Assembly (NCBI RefSeq): GCF_003716875.1
Contig: NZ_CP033078.1
Coordinates: forward strand, 1,798,001-1,862,000
Source: Vibrio zhugei
GTDB taxonomy: Bacteria; Pseudomonadota; Gammaproteobacteria; Enterobacterales; Vibrionaceae
Direction: 5' to 3'
DNA: 64,000 bases
Shown here in pieces: positions 54,960-63,683 of the stretch; the first letter of the stretch is position 1, and each line of letters opens with the position of its first letter. A model generated the notes under the pieces. It was not told the DNA's origin, made no database searches, and saw only the letters and a program-made list of their open reading frames with translations. A program made the translations under genes and the position numbers.

Positions 54960-55694
54960 ATGAGCAATAAAACCAGCATTGAAGGGTTATCCGCTTTGCT
55001 GCACACGCTGATGCTTATTCCTCAACATCGATGGATTACCGTTAGGGAGTTGCAGCAGCAGTTAGCCCTACTTGATATCCACCGCACCACGCGCAGCATT
55101 AAACGCTACCTCGATGACATCATTGTGGACGTGTTTAACGTCGAGTGTGATTCGATGAGCATGCCCCATGTTTATCGAAAAACCTCAGAGCAATTACTGA
55201 AGCTCAACAAGCAGGAAATGCTCTATTGGCAACTGACCAACAAGTACTTACTACCGCTGGTTCCTGATGCACTGAATCATGGACAAGGGTCCTCCTCGGA
55301 GAGAGACAAACCCTTGTCACAAAAGGGTTCAGCACATTCAAAAGAGCACGCATGGTTAGCCAAAGTACATGTGGCATTACCCACTATTCGCGAGTGGAGT
55401 GACGAGCAACGGCACGTGTTAAATGCGATACACACGGCATTACTGCACAACCGTATGCTCAAGATATCGAGCCAAGTATTGCAGCAAGAGAAGGCGCTCA
55501 TCGAGCCACTGGGACTCTCGGTTCAGTGTGACGCGCTCTTGCTGCTCTTTCGATTATCCGGTCAACACACGATACGCACCCTCGCCTTGCCTTTGATTGA
55601 TGAGGCCAGTGTATCGACGTTTTCTTTTACCTATCCCACTGATTTCAATCTTGAGCGGTTCATGAGTGAACACGATGGAGTCAGTGCATCCTGA
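54960..55694 (+). CDS. WYL-domain transcriptional regulator
   Basis: 244 residues. The N-terminal winged helix is LSALLHTLMLIPQHRWITVRELQQQLALLDIHRTTRSIKRYLDDI. The C-terminal part LIEPLGLSVQCDALLLLFRLSG..TLALPLIDEASVSTFSFTYPTDFNLERFM corresponds to a WYL module. The protein ends where the WCX extension would start, so it is shorter than BrxR/CapW-type regulators. WYL proteins often control phage-defence loci; here two operator-like repeats precede the gene. The target could be itself, the radC cluster or the small exported proteins downstream. Confidence 0.8.
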   Translation: MSNKTSIEGLSALLHTLMLIPQHRWITVRELQQQLALLDIHRTTRSIKRYLDDIIVDVFNVECDSMSMPHVYRKTSEQLLKLNKQEMLYWQLTNKYLLPLVPDALNHGQGSSSERDKPLSQKGSAHSKEHAWLAKVHVALPTIREWSDEQRHVLNAIHTALLHNRMLKISSQVLQQEKALIEPLGLSVQCDALLLLFRLSGQHTIRTLALPLIDEASVSTFSFTYPTDFNLERFMSEHDGVSAS

Positions 55695-55724
55695 ATTTTA
55701 CTCACCGATAAGGAGAGCACCGTT

Positions 55725-56094
55725 ATGACATTAATCAACACCCTATCTCCGATACGCCGCTATGAGCGTACTGTTTATCGGACTCACCGCTTGTGGCGAC
55801 CAAGAAGAGACTCAAGCAGCAACAGCAGATATTGAAGTGTCGATATCGACTAACTCGCATTGGGGAACATTGGTTTTTGACCTGCAAGCCATCACCGACA
55901 GCACCGTAATTAGCGATGTGGTGATTAACCGTGGCAACTGCCGATTACCCGCAGGCACAGCCTCAGAGCTCTCAAGAAACGTTTCATTGCAGTTCGGCCA
56001 AACCTACACCGGATACAGCAACAACTGCACCGTAGACAACGTGAAAGAAATCGAAGTCACCTCCAGTGCTGGCACCTTTGTCTACACCTTCTAA
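55725..56094 (+). pseudogene. Small lipoprotein gene with a frameshift in its signal peptide
   Basis: AAGGAGA at 55710–55716 points to the ATG at 55725, whose frame reads MTLINTLSPIRRYE and soon stops. One base out of frame, 55762–56094 encodes MSVLFIGLTACGDQEE and a 100-residue domain with a lipobox (LTAC). Dropping one base near 55761 fuses them into a normal lipoprotein signal (positively charged PIRR, then a hydrophobic stretch, then LTAC). The mature part is beta-rich with two Cys (NRGNCRLPAG, NNCTVD). If translation starts at 55762 the product may still be made, but with a poor signal and no ribosome site. Confidence 0.55.
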
Positions 56095-56141
56095 TGTCCA
56101 ATTCCCAAATAACACACTCAACCAACTCGTAAGGATAAACT

Positions 56142-56369
56142 ATGAACAAGTCATCTCTACTCATCACAGCAGCGTTAGTTTTCTCAACCTCTTCCGCGTT
56201 TGCTGGTGGAACACTGGGCGCCACCCCATCCGCAGATTCGGGAGCCGTCAACACCAGTGTGGGCAAATGCACTCAATACAAAATGGATGTGAAAGCGGCG
56301 CAACAGGAAGGCAAGGATGTATCGACCATCACCGTTCCTGAAGGCTGTGACGCAATCAAAGAAAAGTAA
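56142..56369 (+). CDS. Small secreted periplasmic protein
   Basis: 75 residues with a clear signal peptide (MNKSSLLITAALVFSTSSAFA|GG) and AAGGATAAACT before the ATG. The mature 54 residues contain two Cys (GKCTQYKMD, PEGCDAIKEK) that could form a disulfide. It follows the lipoprotein gene by 47 bases and is followed by a strong terminator. The family was not recognised. Confidence 0.75.
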   Translation: MNKSSLLITAALVFSTSSAFAGGTLGATPSADSGAVNTSVGKCTQYKMDVKAAQQEGKDVSTITVPEGCDAIKEK

Positions 56370-56395
56370 TACCACCAGCAACGATAAAAAATGAC

Positions 56396-56427
56396 AATGG
56401 GGAGCAATCACGCTCCCCATTTTTTTG
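56396..56427 (+). terminator. Terminator after the small periplasmic protein gene
   Basis: AATGGGGAGC / GCTCCCCATT, a 10-bp stem with a 6-base loop and a T-run. It may mark the end of the WYL–lipoprotein unit. Confidence 0.92.
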
Positions 56428-56663
56428 CTTCTATACACAAGCGGCACAATCAATAAGCCATCCTTCTAAACTCGTTTTTGGACAGAAATAAGTTAGAAAA
56501 TTTTGTCTTTAAAAATTATCTAACAAAATTGCGCCTCCCCATTATGAGTAAAAAATCAATATCCTAGCATTTTTATTGGTTCATTTTTCCTTGTATTCAT
56601 TAATTAAAATGAGAAAGTGTTCCTATCCCTACTTCGATCATCATACTTAATTAGATAGCTAGT

Positions 56664-57212
56664 TCAGGGCTTCAGGCAAGAACTTAAGATATAATGATCG
56701 GGACAACCATCTCGATCAAAGTTAACAATTTCAAACCCAGCATCTTTCACTTCTTGTATCGCCATTTCGGGGGTCACACGCGCATTTGAGCCTTTAAAAT
56801 CCACGATCACTACGCGGGCCTCTGGTGTAATTTGTTCTTTCAATTTAGCAAGGAATGTCGCTCTATCTCTGATAAATCGATAGCTATTAGCGAGAAACAC
56901 GGTGTCCACACCTTCTGGAATATTAGGATTATCGGCGGTGCATGATCGACAGCTAATTCGAGGCACTTCGGTAAATCTACTTTCTAAATAAGCAACCATA
57001 TTAGCTTCGAGATCGATAGCGTATATATGACCAACGTCGGTTCTCGACACAAATTGCTGGCAAAAGTAACCCGTTCCAGCGCCAACATCTGCGATCACCT
57101 CATTCTGCTTAATATCCAGTGTTGCCAGAATATGGTCCGTATTTTGCCATTGCTGTCGGTTCTCACCGTCAAATATAAAGGCTAATTTCTCAGGCTCAGC
57201 AAAACTTACCAT
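56664..57212 (-). CDS. Class I SAM-dependent methyltransferase
   Basis: 182 residues from the ATG at 57212 (MVSFAEPEKLAFIFDGENRQQW), with GAGAG upstream; the longer frame to 57245 is less likely. Motif I VIADVGAGTGYFCQQF, motif II IYAIDLEANMVAYLE and VDTVFLANSYRFI give a Rossmann methyltransferase of the Methyltransf_11/25 kind. The substrate is unknown. It lies downstream of hmp on the same strand, separated by about 135 bases. Confidence 0.88.
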   Translation of the reverse strand: MVSFAEPEKLAFIFDGENRQQWQNTDHILATLDIKQNEVIADVGAGTGYFCQQFVSRTDVGHIYAIDLEANMVAYLESRFTEVPRISCRSCTADNPNIPEGVDTVFLANSYRFIRDRATFLAKLKEQITPEARVVIVDFKGSNARVTPEMAIQEVKDAGFEIVNFDRDGCPDHYILSSCLKP

Positions 57213-57348
57213 TTTTTTTCTCTCTATTCGTGTGTACATACCCAAGCAAATTCAAAGAGTGAAACTCAGGTCTTGAAGTCACTTGGGTCTTTATAATCAA
57301 TACGGAATTACCCCGGCGTCCCAAGGCTCGGCTGGAAAATCGAATGTA

Positions 57349-58536
57349 CTAAAAACCTCCGGTCCCGAATGTTTCAGCATGTATGTGTTCCTCTTTTACG
57401 CCAAGTCCGCGCAGTTCTTCAAAATACCGCTTCATAAACCCTCGAGGGCCACAGATGTAATAATCCATTCGAGTTGGATCCTCAGGCAATAAGTCGTCTA
57501 ACTTAAACGGCCCTGGTTGTATATCACTTTGAAAATTAGCACTTTCATCGTAAAAATAATTCACTTTCATGCCTCGGCTTGCAAAGTCATCCGTCACATC
57601 TTTAAATGCGTGTACGCGTGAATTTTTTGCACTATGTATAAAGTGCACCTGAGATAGGGCGTTGATTCGATCAAGATGTTCGCTCATCGACATCATCGGG
57701 GTGATCCCCACTCCGCCACTGATCATTACAATGGGACGAGGTAACTGCTCTGCCAAGACAAAGTCCCCAAATGGTGCAGAGACATCAATGACATCGCCAA
57801 CTTCAACCTGTGTATGCATCAGGTTAGAAATCACACCTTGAGGCTTATCAGCAGTGTCGGATTCTCTTTTTATCGAGATTCGTAGCGTCTGTTTCCCTGG
57901 CGCCTGAGATAAACTGTATTGGCGAGGTTGATATATGCCCTTATCCTCTACATATAATCGCACGGAGACATATTGACCAGGCTTAAAATGAGGAAGGGAA
58001 CCTTGATCATTGGGCTCCAGATAGAAGGAAGAAATTTCGCTACTTTCTTGTGTTTTTTTCGTTACTTTAAAAGGTCGCCAGCCTGACCAGCCAGCATTAT
58101 TCGCTACGGAGTTTTGGTAGAGACCTGACTCTACGCTGATAAAAATATCGGCTAATTGTTGATATGCGGCAGCCCATGCATCAATGAGTTCATCGCTGGC
58201 AGCATCGCCTAACACTTCCTTGATCGAACCTAACAGGTGTTTACCGACAATACTATATTGTTCAGCACGGATACCAAGACTCGTGTGTTTATGTGCGATA
58301 CGTTCAACTACGGGGAGCAACACAGAAGGGTTGTTAATATTGTCAGCGTATGCAAGTACAGCCATCGCTAATGCTTGTTGCTGCGCTCCCTGCGCCTGAT
58401 TTGCTTGATTGAAAATGTGTTTTAGTTCGGGATTATGTGTGAGCATGCGATGGTAAAAATGCGAAGTTAAGGCAACCCCACTTTCACGTAAAACGGGAAC
58501 CGTATTCGAAACTAGTGCCTTTTGCAGGTCGTTCAT
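57349..58536 (-). CDS. hmp: Flavohemoglobin / nitric oxide dioxygenase
   Basis: 395 residues from the ATG at 58536 (MNDLQKALVSNTVPVLRESG), one short of E. coli Hmp, with AGAGAG upstream; a 41-residue extension is rejected. A globin domain (proximal His in VERIAHKHTSLGI) is followed by an FAD domain (YQPRQYSLSQAP) and an NAD domain (PIVMISGGVGITPMMSM, YICGPRGFM). It oxidises NO to nitrate. A sigma-54 promoter and a NorR-like palindrome precede it, tying it to norR next door. Confidence 0.97.
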   Translation of the reverse strand: MNDLQKALVSNTVPVLRESGVALTSHFYHRMLTHNPELKHIFNQANQAQGAQQQALAMAVLAYADNINNPSVLLPVVERIAHKHTSLGIRAEQYSIVGKHLLGSIKEVLGDAASDELIDAWAAAYQQLADIFISVESGLYQNSVANNAGWSGWRPFKVTKKTQESSEISSFYLEPNDQGSLPHFKPGQYVSVRLYVEDKGIYQPRQYSLSQAPGKQTLRISIKRESDTADKPQGVISNLMHTQVEVGDVIDVSAPFGDFVLAEQLPRPIVMISGGVGITPMMSMSEHLDRINALSQVHFIHSAKNSRVHAFKDVTDDFASRGMKVNYFYDESANFQSDIQPGPFKLDDLLPEDPTRMDYYICGPRGFMKRYFEELRGLGVKEEHIHAETFGTGGF

Positions 58537-58697
58537 AATATCTCTCTTTCGATAATTGAAATTACGATCAAAAAGTAATTTCTGACTGACTAAGTCCAGT
58601 TCATTATCTGTACCCTTTTCGGATAACAGATAATTTCTATGATTATTAGAGCCGTTCATCCGCGCCTAGTAGCTTGTATGACGACGGATACTACATA

Positions 58698-58712
58698 GCA
58701 TTAATTATGCCA
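58698..58712 (-). promoter_or_regulatory. Sigma-54 promoter of hmp
   Basis: On the minus strand TGGCATAATTAATGC has -24 GG and -12 GC exactly 12 bases apart. The predicted start is near 58686, about 150 bases before the hmp ATG. Confidence 0.8.
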
Positions 58713-58781
58713 TGGGATTAACTTATTGATTTATCAACAATTAGTCATCAATAAGAATTTCTAATTATCAAAAAGAGCATA

Positions 58782-58830
58782 TTTCAAATACTCATTATGA
58801 CAATATTATTGTCATAATGAGTATTTGAAA
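58782..58830. promoter_or_regulatory. 49-bp palindrome, probable NorR enhancer of hmp
   Basis: Two 24-bp arms are perfect complements around a single T (58806). Each arm contains CTCATTATGAC, i.e. GTCATAATGAG on the other strand, which matches the NorR core GTCA-N3-TGAC except for the last base. It lies about 95–145 bases upstream of the predicted hmp start, the right distance for a sigma-54 activator. It might also act as a terminator for norR, which ends at 58871. Confidence 0.65.
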
Positions 58831-58870
58831 AAAGGGCTGACAACTTTTGGAGAATCCAATTCTCTTGTTG

Positions 58871-60427
58871 CTATTTCAGGTTCAGGCGTTTCATCAATCG
58901 ATGTAAGTTGGGAGAATTAACTTTTAACTGCTTGGCTGCGGCACTAAGATTTTTATCGTTTTCCAGATAGGCTCTTTGTACAAATTGGGTCTGAAAACGC
59001 TCGACAGCCTCTTTTAGTCCCAATTCTCGGTATTCGGTCATACCACTTTCTGTCTGTGTGTCTGGTTCATAGTCAATTGGCTGTGGAGACGTTGCTTCCC
59101 CAGATAAGTAAAAATACTGTGGCAGTAATAATATTTGCTCTGACTGACTGTCAGACTTTGCTATTACAGAAGCCCTGTTTATCGCATGTTCCAGTTCACG
59201 TACATTACCAGGCCAGGTGTAAGTCTGGAGAAGACTCAATGTTGCTCCACTCAGGCTGACATTTGTGACACCGAACTTATGTGCGCATCTCTCGGCAAAA
59301 AAACCAGCGAGCAGAGTGATATCTTTATCTCGTTCTCTTAATGGCGGAACAAATATGGGGAAGACACTCAAACGGTGATACAGGTCGGCTCTGAAGTTCC
59401 CTTTTTTTACTTCTTCGTGCATTACTCGGTTGGTCGCAGCAATAATGCGCACGTTTACCTTAATATTTTTATCATCACCTACTCGTTGTATATCGCCATA
59501 CTGGAGAGCCCTCAGCAATTTAGCTTGCAACGGCAGTGACAGTTCACCAATTTCATCCAGAAAAAGCGTTCCCTTATCTGCCAGCTCAAACTTACCTTTA
59601 CGATGACTAATGGCTCCGGTAAAGGCCCCTTTGACATGTCCGAATAATTCACTTTCAGCAACAGACTCCGGAAGCGCAGCACAATTCAGATAAACGAGTG
59701 TATTCTCAGAACGTTTGGATTGAGCATGAAGTGCGTTGGCCACAAGTTCTTTTCCCACACCTGTTTCTCCCATAATAAGTACGGAAAGATCGGTATCGGC
59801 AACGGCATCAATTTGTGATTTTAAATCCAGCATGGCCGGAGACTGGCCAATGATTTCTCCAAGCTGAATAAATTTTCCCGACGGCCTCGTCTGATTAACA
59901 TTCACACCTGAAGTTCTTTCCAATTGCTCCATCAACAGTGCGGTATTCAGGCTACTGGCGGCCAATGCACTGATAATACGCAGATCATCATCTTCAAAAT
60001 TATCAAATTGAGTCGAATCAAATGCATCGATGGTCACTGCGCCGAGTAGGCGATCATCAAATAAAAGCGGCAGACCTATACAGGAGTGCACTTTGAGTTC
60101 TTCTGCATGATTAGGAATAAGGCCATCATAAGGGTCAGGCAAATCGCTATCCGAAGGAAAACGAACTATATCACCAGCCCGTGCTATGGCTTCAAGTCTT
60201 GGGTGTTGCTCGATGTTAAAGCGACGCCCAAGTACATCAACACTCAATCCGTTTATCGCCAAAGGTACAAACTGTTGATCGCGAAAGAGCAGCAAAGCAG
60301 AAGCGTCGCATCTCAATGTATTCCTAATCGTAGAAAGCAACCGATCAAATCTGTCCTGATGAGAAATACCGGAAGTAATATCCAGAGCTACCTGAACCCA
60401 CTCTTTTCCTACCTGGTCCATAACCAT
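58871..60427 (-). CDS. norR: Nitric-oxide-sensing sigma-54 activator NorR
   Basis: 518 residues from the ATG at 60427; GTG 60430 and ATG 60421 are alternatives. The N-terminal GAF domain that holds non-haem iron (RFDRLLSTIRNTLRCDASALLLF, DVLGRRFNIEQHPRLEAIARAGDIVRFPSDSDLPDPYDGLIP) follows E. coli NorR closely. The AAA+ domain has GETGVGKE, GAFTGA and FLDEIGELSLPLQ. The C-terminal Fis-type helix-turn-helix is LSAAAKQLKVNSPNLHRLMKRL. It should activate norVW and hmp on NO exposure. Confidence 0.96.
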   Translation of the reverse strand: MVMDQVGKEWVQVALDITSGISHQDRFDRLLSTIRNTLRCDASALLLFRDQQFVPLAINGLSVDVLGRRFNIEQHPRLEAIARAGDIVRFPSDSDLPDPYDGLIPNHAEELKVHSCIGLPLLFDDRLLGAVTIDAFDSTQFDNFEDDDLRIISALAASSLNTALLMEQLERTSGVNVNQTRPSGKFIQLGEIIGQSPAMLDLKSQIDAVADTDLSVLIMGETGVGKELVANALHAQSKRSENTLVYLNCAALPESVAESELFGHVKGAFTGAISHRKGKFELADKGTLFLDEIGELSLPLQAKLLRALQYGDIQRVGDDKNIKVNVRIIAATNRVMHEEVKKGNFRADLYHRLSVFPIFVPPLRERDKDITLLAGFFAERCAHKFGVTNVSLSGATLSLLQTYTWPGNVRELEHAINRASVIAKSDSQSEQILLLPQYFYLSGEATSPQPIDYEPDTQTESGMTEYRELGLKEAVERFQTQFVQRAYLENDKNLSAAAKQLKVNSPNLHRLMKRLNLK

Positions 60428-60472
60428 CACTCATTGCACCCCATAACAACTATCTAAGTAAAACTCCAATTT

Positions 60473-60529
60473 ACCATAATGATAATTTATTTGTCAGAAT
60501 GACAAAAACAAAAGCAGTATCAAAATGAT
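60473..60529 (+). promoter_or_regulatory. NorR-type binding sites upstream of norV
   Basis: GTCAGAATGAC at 60493–60503 is a perfect GTCA-N3-TGAC box. Two weaker copies flank it: ACCATAATGAT (60473–60483) and ATCAAAATGAT (60519–60529). Three sites upstream of norV is the E. coli arrangement. They lie 80–140 bases before the predicted start. Confidence 0.75.
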
Positions 60530-60582
60530 AATCATAGGTAGAAAAAAGTCCTATCTAACTGTTATTTAAGCAATAAATAATA

Positions 60583-60599
60583 TTGGCACGCCTCATGCT
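60583..60599 (+). promoter_or_regulatory. Sigma-54 promoter of norV
   Basis: TTGGCACGCCTCATGCT has a perfect -24 element (TTGGCACG) and a -12 GC 12 bases after the -24 GG. Transcription should start near 60610, about 30 bases before the norV ATG. Confidence 0.9.
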
Positions 60600-60640
60600 C
60601 TTTGAAGACAAACATCACATTTAATTTGAGGTAAGAAAGA

Positions 60641-62134
60641 ATGACGATACATGTAAAAAATAACATTCATTGGGTTGGTCAACGTGATTGGGAAGTTCAG
60701 GACTTTCACGGTACCGAATACAAAATAACAAAAGGCACCAGTTACAATAGTTACCTTATCCGCGAAGAGAAAACCGTATTGATCGATACTGTGGATCATC
60801 GGTTCAGTCAGCAATTTATTCAAAACCTAGAAATGGAAATCGACCTTAAGTCGATAGATTTCATTGTGATTAACCACGCAGAAGAAGACCATTCTGGGGC
60901 GTTGTCAGCGTTAATGGCGAAAATCCCAAATACCCCAATCTATTGTACCGAAGCGGCAATCGATTCGATTGTTGGTCACCACCATCATCCGGAATGGAAT
61001 TTCAACACGGTAAAAACAGGTGACAAGATTGATATTGGTAACGGCAAGCAACTGGTCTTTGTGGAAGCGCCAATGCTTCACTGGCCAGACAGTATGATGA
61101 CTTATCTGACAGGTGATGCCGTGTTATTTAGTAATGACGCATTTGGTCAGCATTACTGCGATGAACGTTTATTTAACGATGAAGTGGACCAAAACGAGTT
61201 AATGGAACAATGCTTACGTTACTACTCAAACATCCTGACACCATTCAGTAGCCTAGTGACTGCGAAAATTAAAGAGGTTCTGAGCTTCAATCTTCCTGTC
61301 GATATGATTGCGACGTCTCACGGCATTGTTTGGCGTGATAACCCGGTGCAAATCATTGATCAGTACCTGGAGTGGGCGGGTGACTATCAAGAAGATCGTA
61401 TCACCATTTTCTACGATTCTATGTCGAATAATACGCGTATGATGGCGGATGCGATTGCACAGGGTATTCATGATGTGGACCCGGGTGTTGCAGTGAAAGT
61501 CTTTAATGTTTCTAAACATGATAAGAATGAAATACTGGCCAATGTATTCCGCTCAAAAGGTATTTTGGTTGGTTCTTCGACTATGAATAATGTGATGATG
61601 CCAAAAATTGCAGGCATGCTGGAAGAAATCACCGGTCTTCGCTTCAAAGCTAAGAAAGCCGCTGCTTTTGGCAGCTACGGTTGGAACGGTGGTGCAGTAG
61701 ACCGTATTCATGCTCGTTTAACTGATGCAGGATTTGAAACCGCTGTGAGTCTGAAAGCCAAATGGCGACCTGATGGTAAGGCTATGCGCGAATGCCGTGA
61801 GCATGGTCAGAATATAGCTAAGTTATGGGCAAAGAAAACACTGTTAAATTCGGTTGTTGCGCCTGTCGTTGAACAGCCTCAAGTATTTCAACCGGTTGAA
61901 CAAGTAGTACCAGACGCGGTAGTCAACGATCAGCCCGGCACTCAAAGCGCACAAGCACACTCTGCTGATTGCCAATGCATGGTATGTACTGTGTGTAACT
62001 GGGTATATGATCCTGCGAAAGGTGAGCCAAATCAATACATTGAGCCAGGAACTGTTTGGAGTGACGTTCCGGACTATTTCCTGTGCCCGGAATGTCACTT
62101 GGGTAAAGACGTATTTGTTGAATACAAGGGTTAA
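60641..62134 (+). CDS. norV: Anaerobic nitric oxide reductase flavorubredoxin
   Basis: 497 residues. The metallo-beta-lactamase di-iron site shows [11 protein letters not shown] (H-x-E-x-D-H). The flavodoxin domain is [23 protein letters not shown] Pro/Gln/Val-rich linker follows, then the C-terminal rubredoxin ([29 protein letters not shown]). All three redox modules are complete. It reduces NO to N2O without oxygen. It is the first gene of norVW. Confidence 0.97.
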   Translation: MTIHVKNNIHWVGQRDWEVQDFHGTEYKITKGTSYNSYLIREEKTVLIDTVDHRFSQQFIQNLEMEIDLKSIDFIVINHAEEDHSGALSALMAKIPNTPIYCTEAAIDSIVGHHHHPEWNFNTVKTGDKIDIGNGKQLVFVEAPMLHWPDSMMTYLTGDAVLFSNDAFGQHYCDERLFNDEVDQNELMEQCLRYYSNILTPFSSLVTAKIKEVLSFNLPVDMIATSHGIVWRDNPVQIIDQYLEWAGDYQEDRITIFYDSMSNNTRMMADAIAQGIHDVDPGVAVKVFNVSKHDKNEILANVFRSKGILVGSSTMNNVMMPKIAGMLEEITGLRFKAKKAAAFGSYGWNGGAVDRIHARLTDAGFETAVSLKAKWRPDGKAMRECREHGQNIAKLWAKKTLLNSVVAPVVEQPQVFQPVEQVVPDAVVNDQPGTQSAQAHSADCQCMVCTVCNWVYDPAKGEPNQYIEPGTVWSDVPDYFLCPECHLGKDVFVEYKG

Positions 62135-62144
62135 GGAGACTGCG

Positions 62145-63287
62145 ATGCAAGCACCAATCGTCATTATTGGTAGTGGTTTTGCTGCTTACCAGTTAGTTAA
62201 AACTGTGCGTCGAATGGACGCACATATCCCGATTCAAGTATTTACTGCCGATGACGGAGCGGAATACAACAAACCAGACTTGAGCCATGTGTTCAGTAAA
62301 AAACAAACAGCTCTTGATTTAGTCGTGAAATACGGTGAAGAGTTCGCCCAAGAGCAGAATATTGAGCTGTTTGCCAACACTTTAATCGAAAATGTGGATA
62401 CACGGGCGCAGCAAGTGATGGCAAATGGTCGTTCTTATGAGTATTCAAAATTAGTGTTTGCGACAGGAGCAAAAGCGTTTGTACCCCCTATGTCGGGTAA
62501 TGCAAGTAATGAAGTTATTACGCTGAATTCATTACAAGAGTATCAATTAGCACAAGTAAAACTTAGCAGCGCGAAACGCGTATTAGTTGTAGGAGGTGGT
62601 TTGATCGGTGTTGAGATTGCCATGGATCTGGCAAGTGCGGGTAAAGCAGTGACGGTTGTTGAACCAAACCCGCACCTGTTAGCTAATCTTATCCCCGAAT
62701 TCATTGCGTTACCACTAGAAAATCAGCTTAAACAGCAAGGCATTCAACTGGCGCTGGGTAATAGTGTCGCCGAGTTGAACTGTTCAGAGAACTCGTACGT
62801 TGCTACATTGACTAGTGGTCAAGTGATTGAATCAGACGTAGTGATATCTGCTGCCGGCTTACGTACAAATACCCAGTTAGCTATAGAGTCGGGAATTGAA
62901 GTAAACAAGGGCATCGCTGTTGATGCTCATCTACAGACTTCAGTTGCCAATGTTTACGCACTGGGCGATTGCGCTGAAATTCAGGGACGCCTGATGCCTT
63001 ATCTTCAGCCGATCGTGTTAAGCGCCAATGTTCTGGGCAAGCAGCTATTAGGGCAAGATGCACAATTAGCACTTCCGCCTACGATGATAAAAGTGAAAAC
63101 ACCAAGTTATCCCATTCAGCTTGCGGGCAACTTTGACAATATTGTACTGTGGAATGTGCAGTTTTCTCAGTCTGGCATTGTGGCAAAAGCGGAAAATGAA
63201 CGTAATCAAATGGCGGGTTTTATCGTAGCTGGCGAACAAATCACTCAAGCATTTTCACTGCTTCGTGAGTTGTCTCAAACGAAATAA
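62145..63287 (+). CDS. norW: NADH:flavorubredoxin reductase
   Basis: 380 residues from the ATG at 62145, with AAGGAG 6 bases upstream overlapping the norV stop; the longer frame into norV is rejected. The FAD motif IVIIGSGFAAYQLV, the NAD motif VLVVGGGLIGVEIAMDLASAG and the second FAD motif VYALGDCAEI are intact. It delivers electrons from NADH to the NorV rubredoxin domain. Confidence 0.96.
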   Translation: MQAPIVIIGSGFAAYQLVKTVRRMDAHIPIQVFTADDGAEYNKPDLSHVFSKKQTALDLVVKYGEEFAQEQNIELFANTLIENVDTRAQQVMANGRSYEYSKLVFATGAKAFVPPMSGNASNEVITLNSLQEYQLAQVKLSSAKRVLVVGGGLIGVEIAMDLASAGKAVTVVEPNPHLLANLIPEFIALPLENQLKQQGIQLALGNSVAELNCSENSYVATLTSGQVIESDVVISAAGLRTNTQLAIESGIEVNKGIAVDAHLQTSVANVYALGDCAEIQGRLMPYLQPIVLSANVLGKQLLGQDAQLALPPTMIKVKTPSYPIQLAGNFDNIVLWNVQFSQSGIVAKAENERNQMAGFIVAGEQITQAFSLLRELSQTK

Positions 63288-63344
63288 AGCCCAGATGCTA
63301 TAAGTATTAAACTGAATACGATTTAAATCAGAGAGGATATAACT

Positions 63345-63683
63345 ATGTCACATCTACGTATTCCAAAAAATTGGACGATTCAACGCTCAACCCCTTTTTT
63401 CACTAAAGAGAATGTCCCTCAGGCACTACTTAATCATCACAATACAGCTAAAGGTGTATTTGGTCAGTTATGTGTGATGGAAGGTCAGGTGACTTACTAC
63501 GGCTTTGCTGATGAAAACACCACTGAACCAGAAGCGGTCGTGGTTATTAACGCAGGACAATTTGCGACCAGCCCACCACAATATTGGCATCGAATTGAAC
63601 TCAGTGATGATGCTCAGTTCAACATCAATTTCTGGTCAGAATCGAGTCAAAAACATCAACCCATGTATCACTCAAAATCTTAG
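63345..63683 (+). CDS. yeaR: YeaR-like protein (DUF1971)
   Basis: 112 residues, with GAGAGG upstream of the ATG. RIPKNWTIQRSTPFFTKENVPQALLNHHNT in part, GVFGQLCVMEGQVTYYGFADE, EPEAVVVINAGQFATSPPQYWHRIEL and FNINFW follow E. coli YeaR, a small cupin-like protein induced by nitrate and NO. It lies 57 bases after norW on the same strand, probably in the NorR-controlled operon. The biochemical role is unknown. Confidence 0.85.
   Translation: MSHLRIPKNWTIQRSTPFFTKENVPQALLNHHNTAKGVFGQLCVMEGQVTYYGFADENTTEPEAVVVINAGQFATSPPQYWHRIELSDDAQFNINFWSESSQKHQPMYHSKS

Noticed and set aside
39541..57300. Second copy of the tRNA-Asn 3' end marking the island's right edge
   Set aside because: No repeat of the T-arm/acceptor sequence was noticed downstream by eye, so no attR is claimed.
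58537..58659. 41-residue N-terminal extension of Hmp
   Set aside because: Not part of the flavohemoglobin fold; the internal ATG at 58536 has a ribosome site and gives the standard length.
62007..62144. 46-codon N-terminal extension of norW into norV
   Set aside because: It reads norV's rubredoxin region out of frame; the AAGGAG and ATG at 62145 and the FAD motif position fix the true start.
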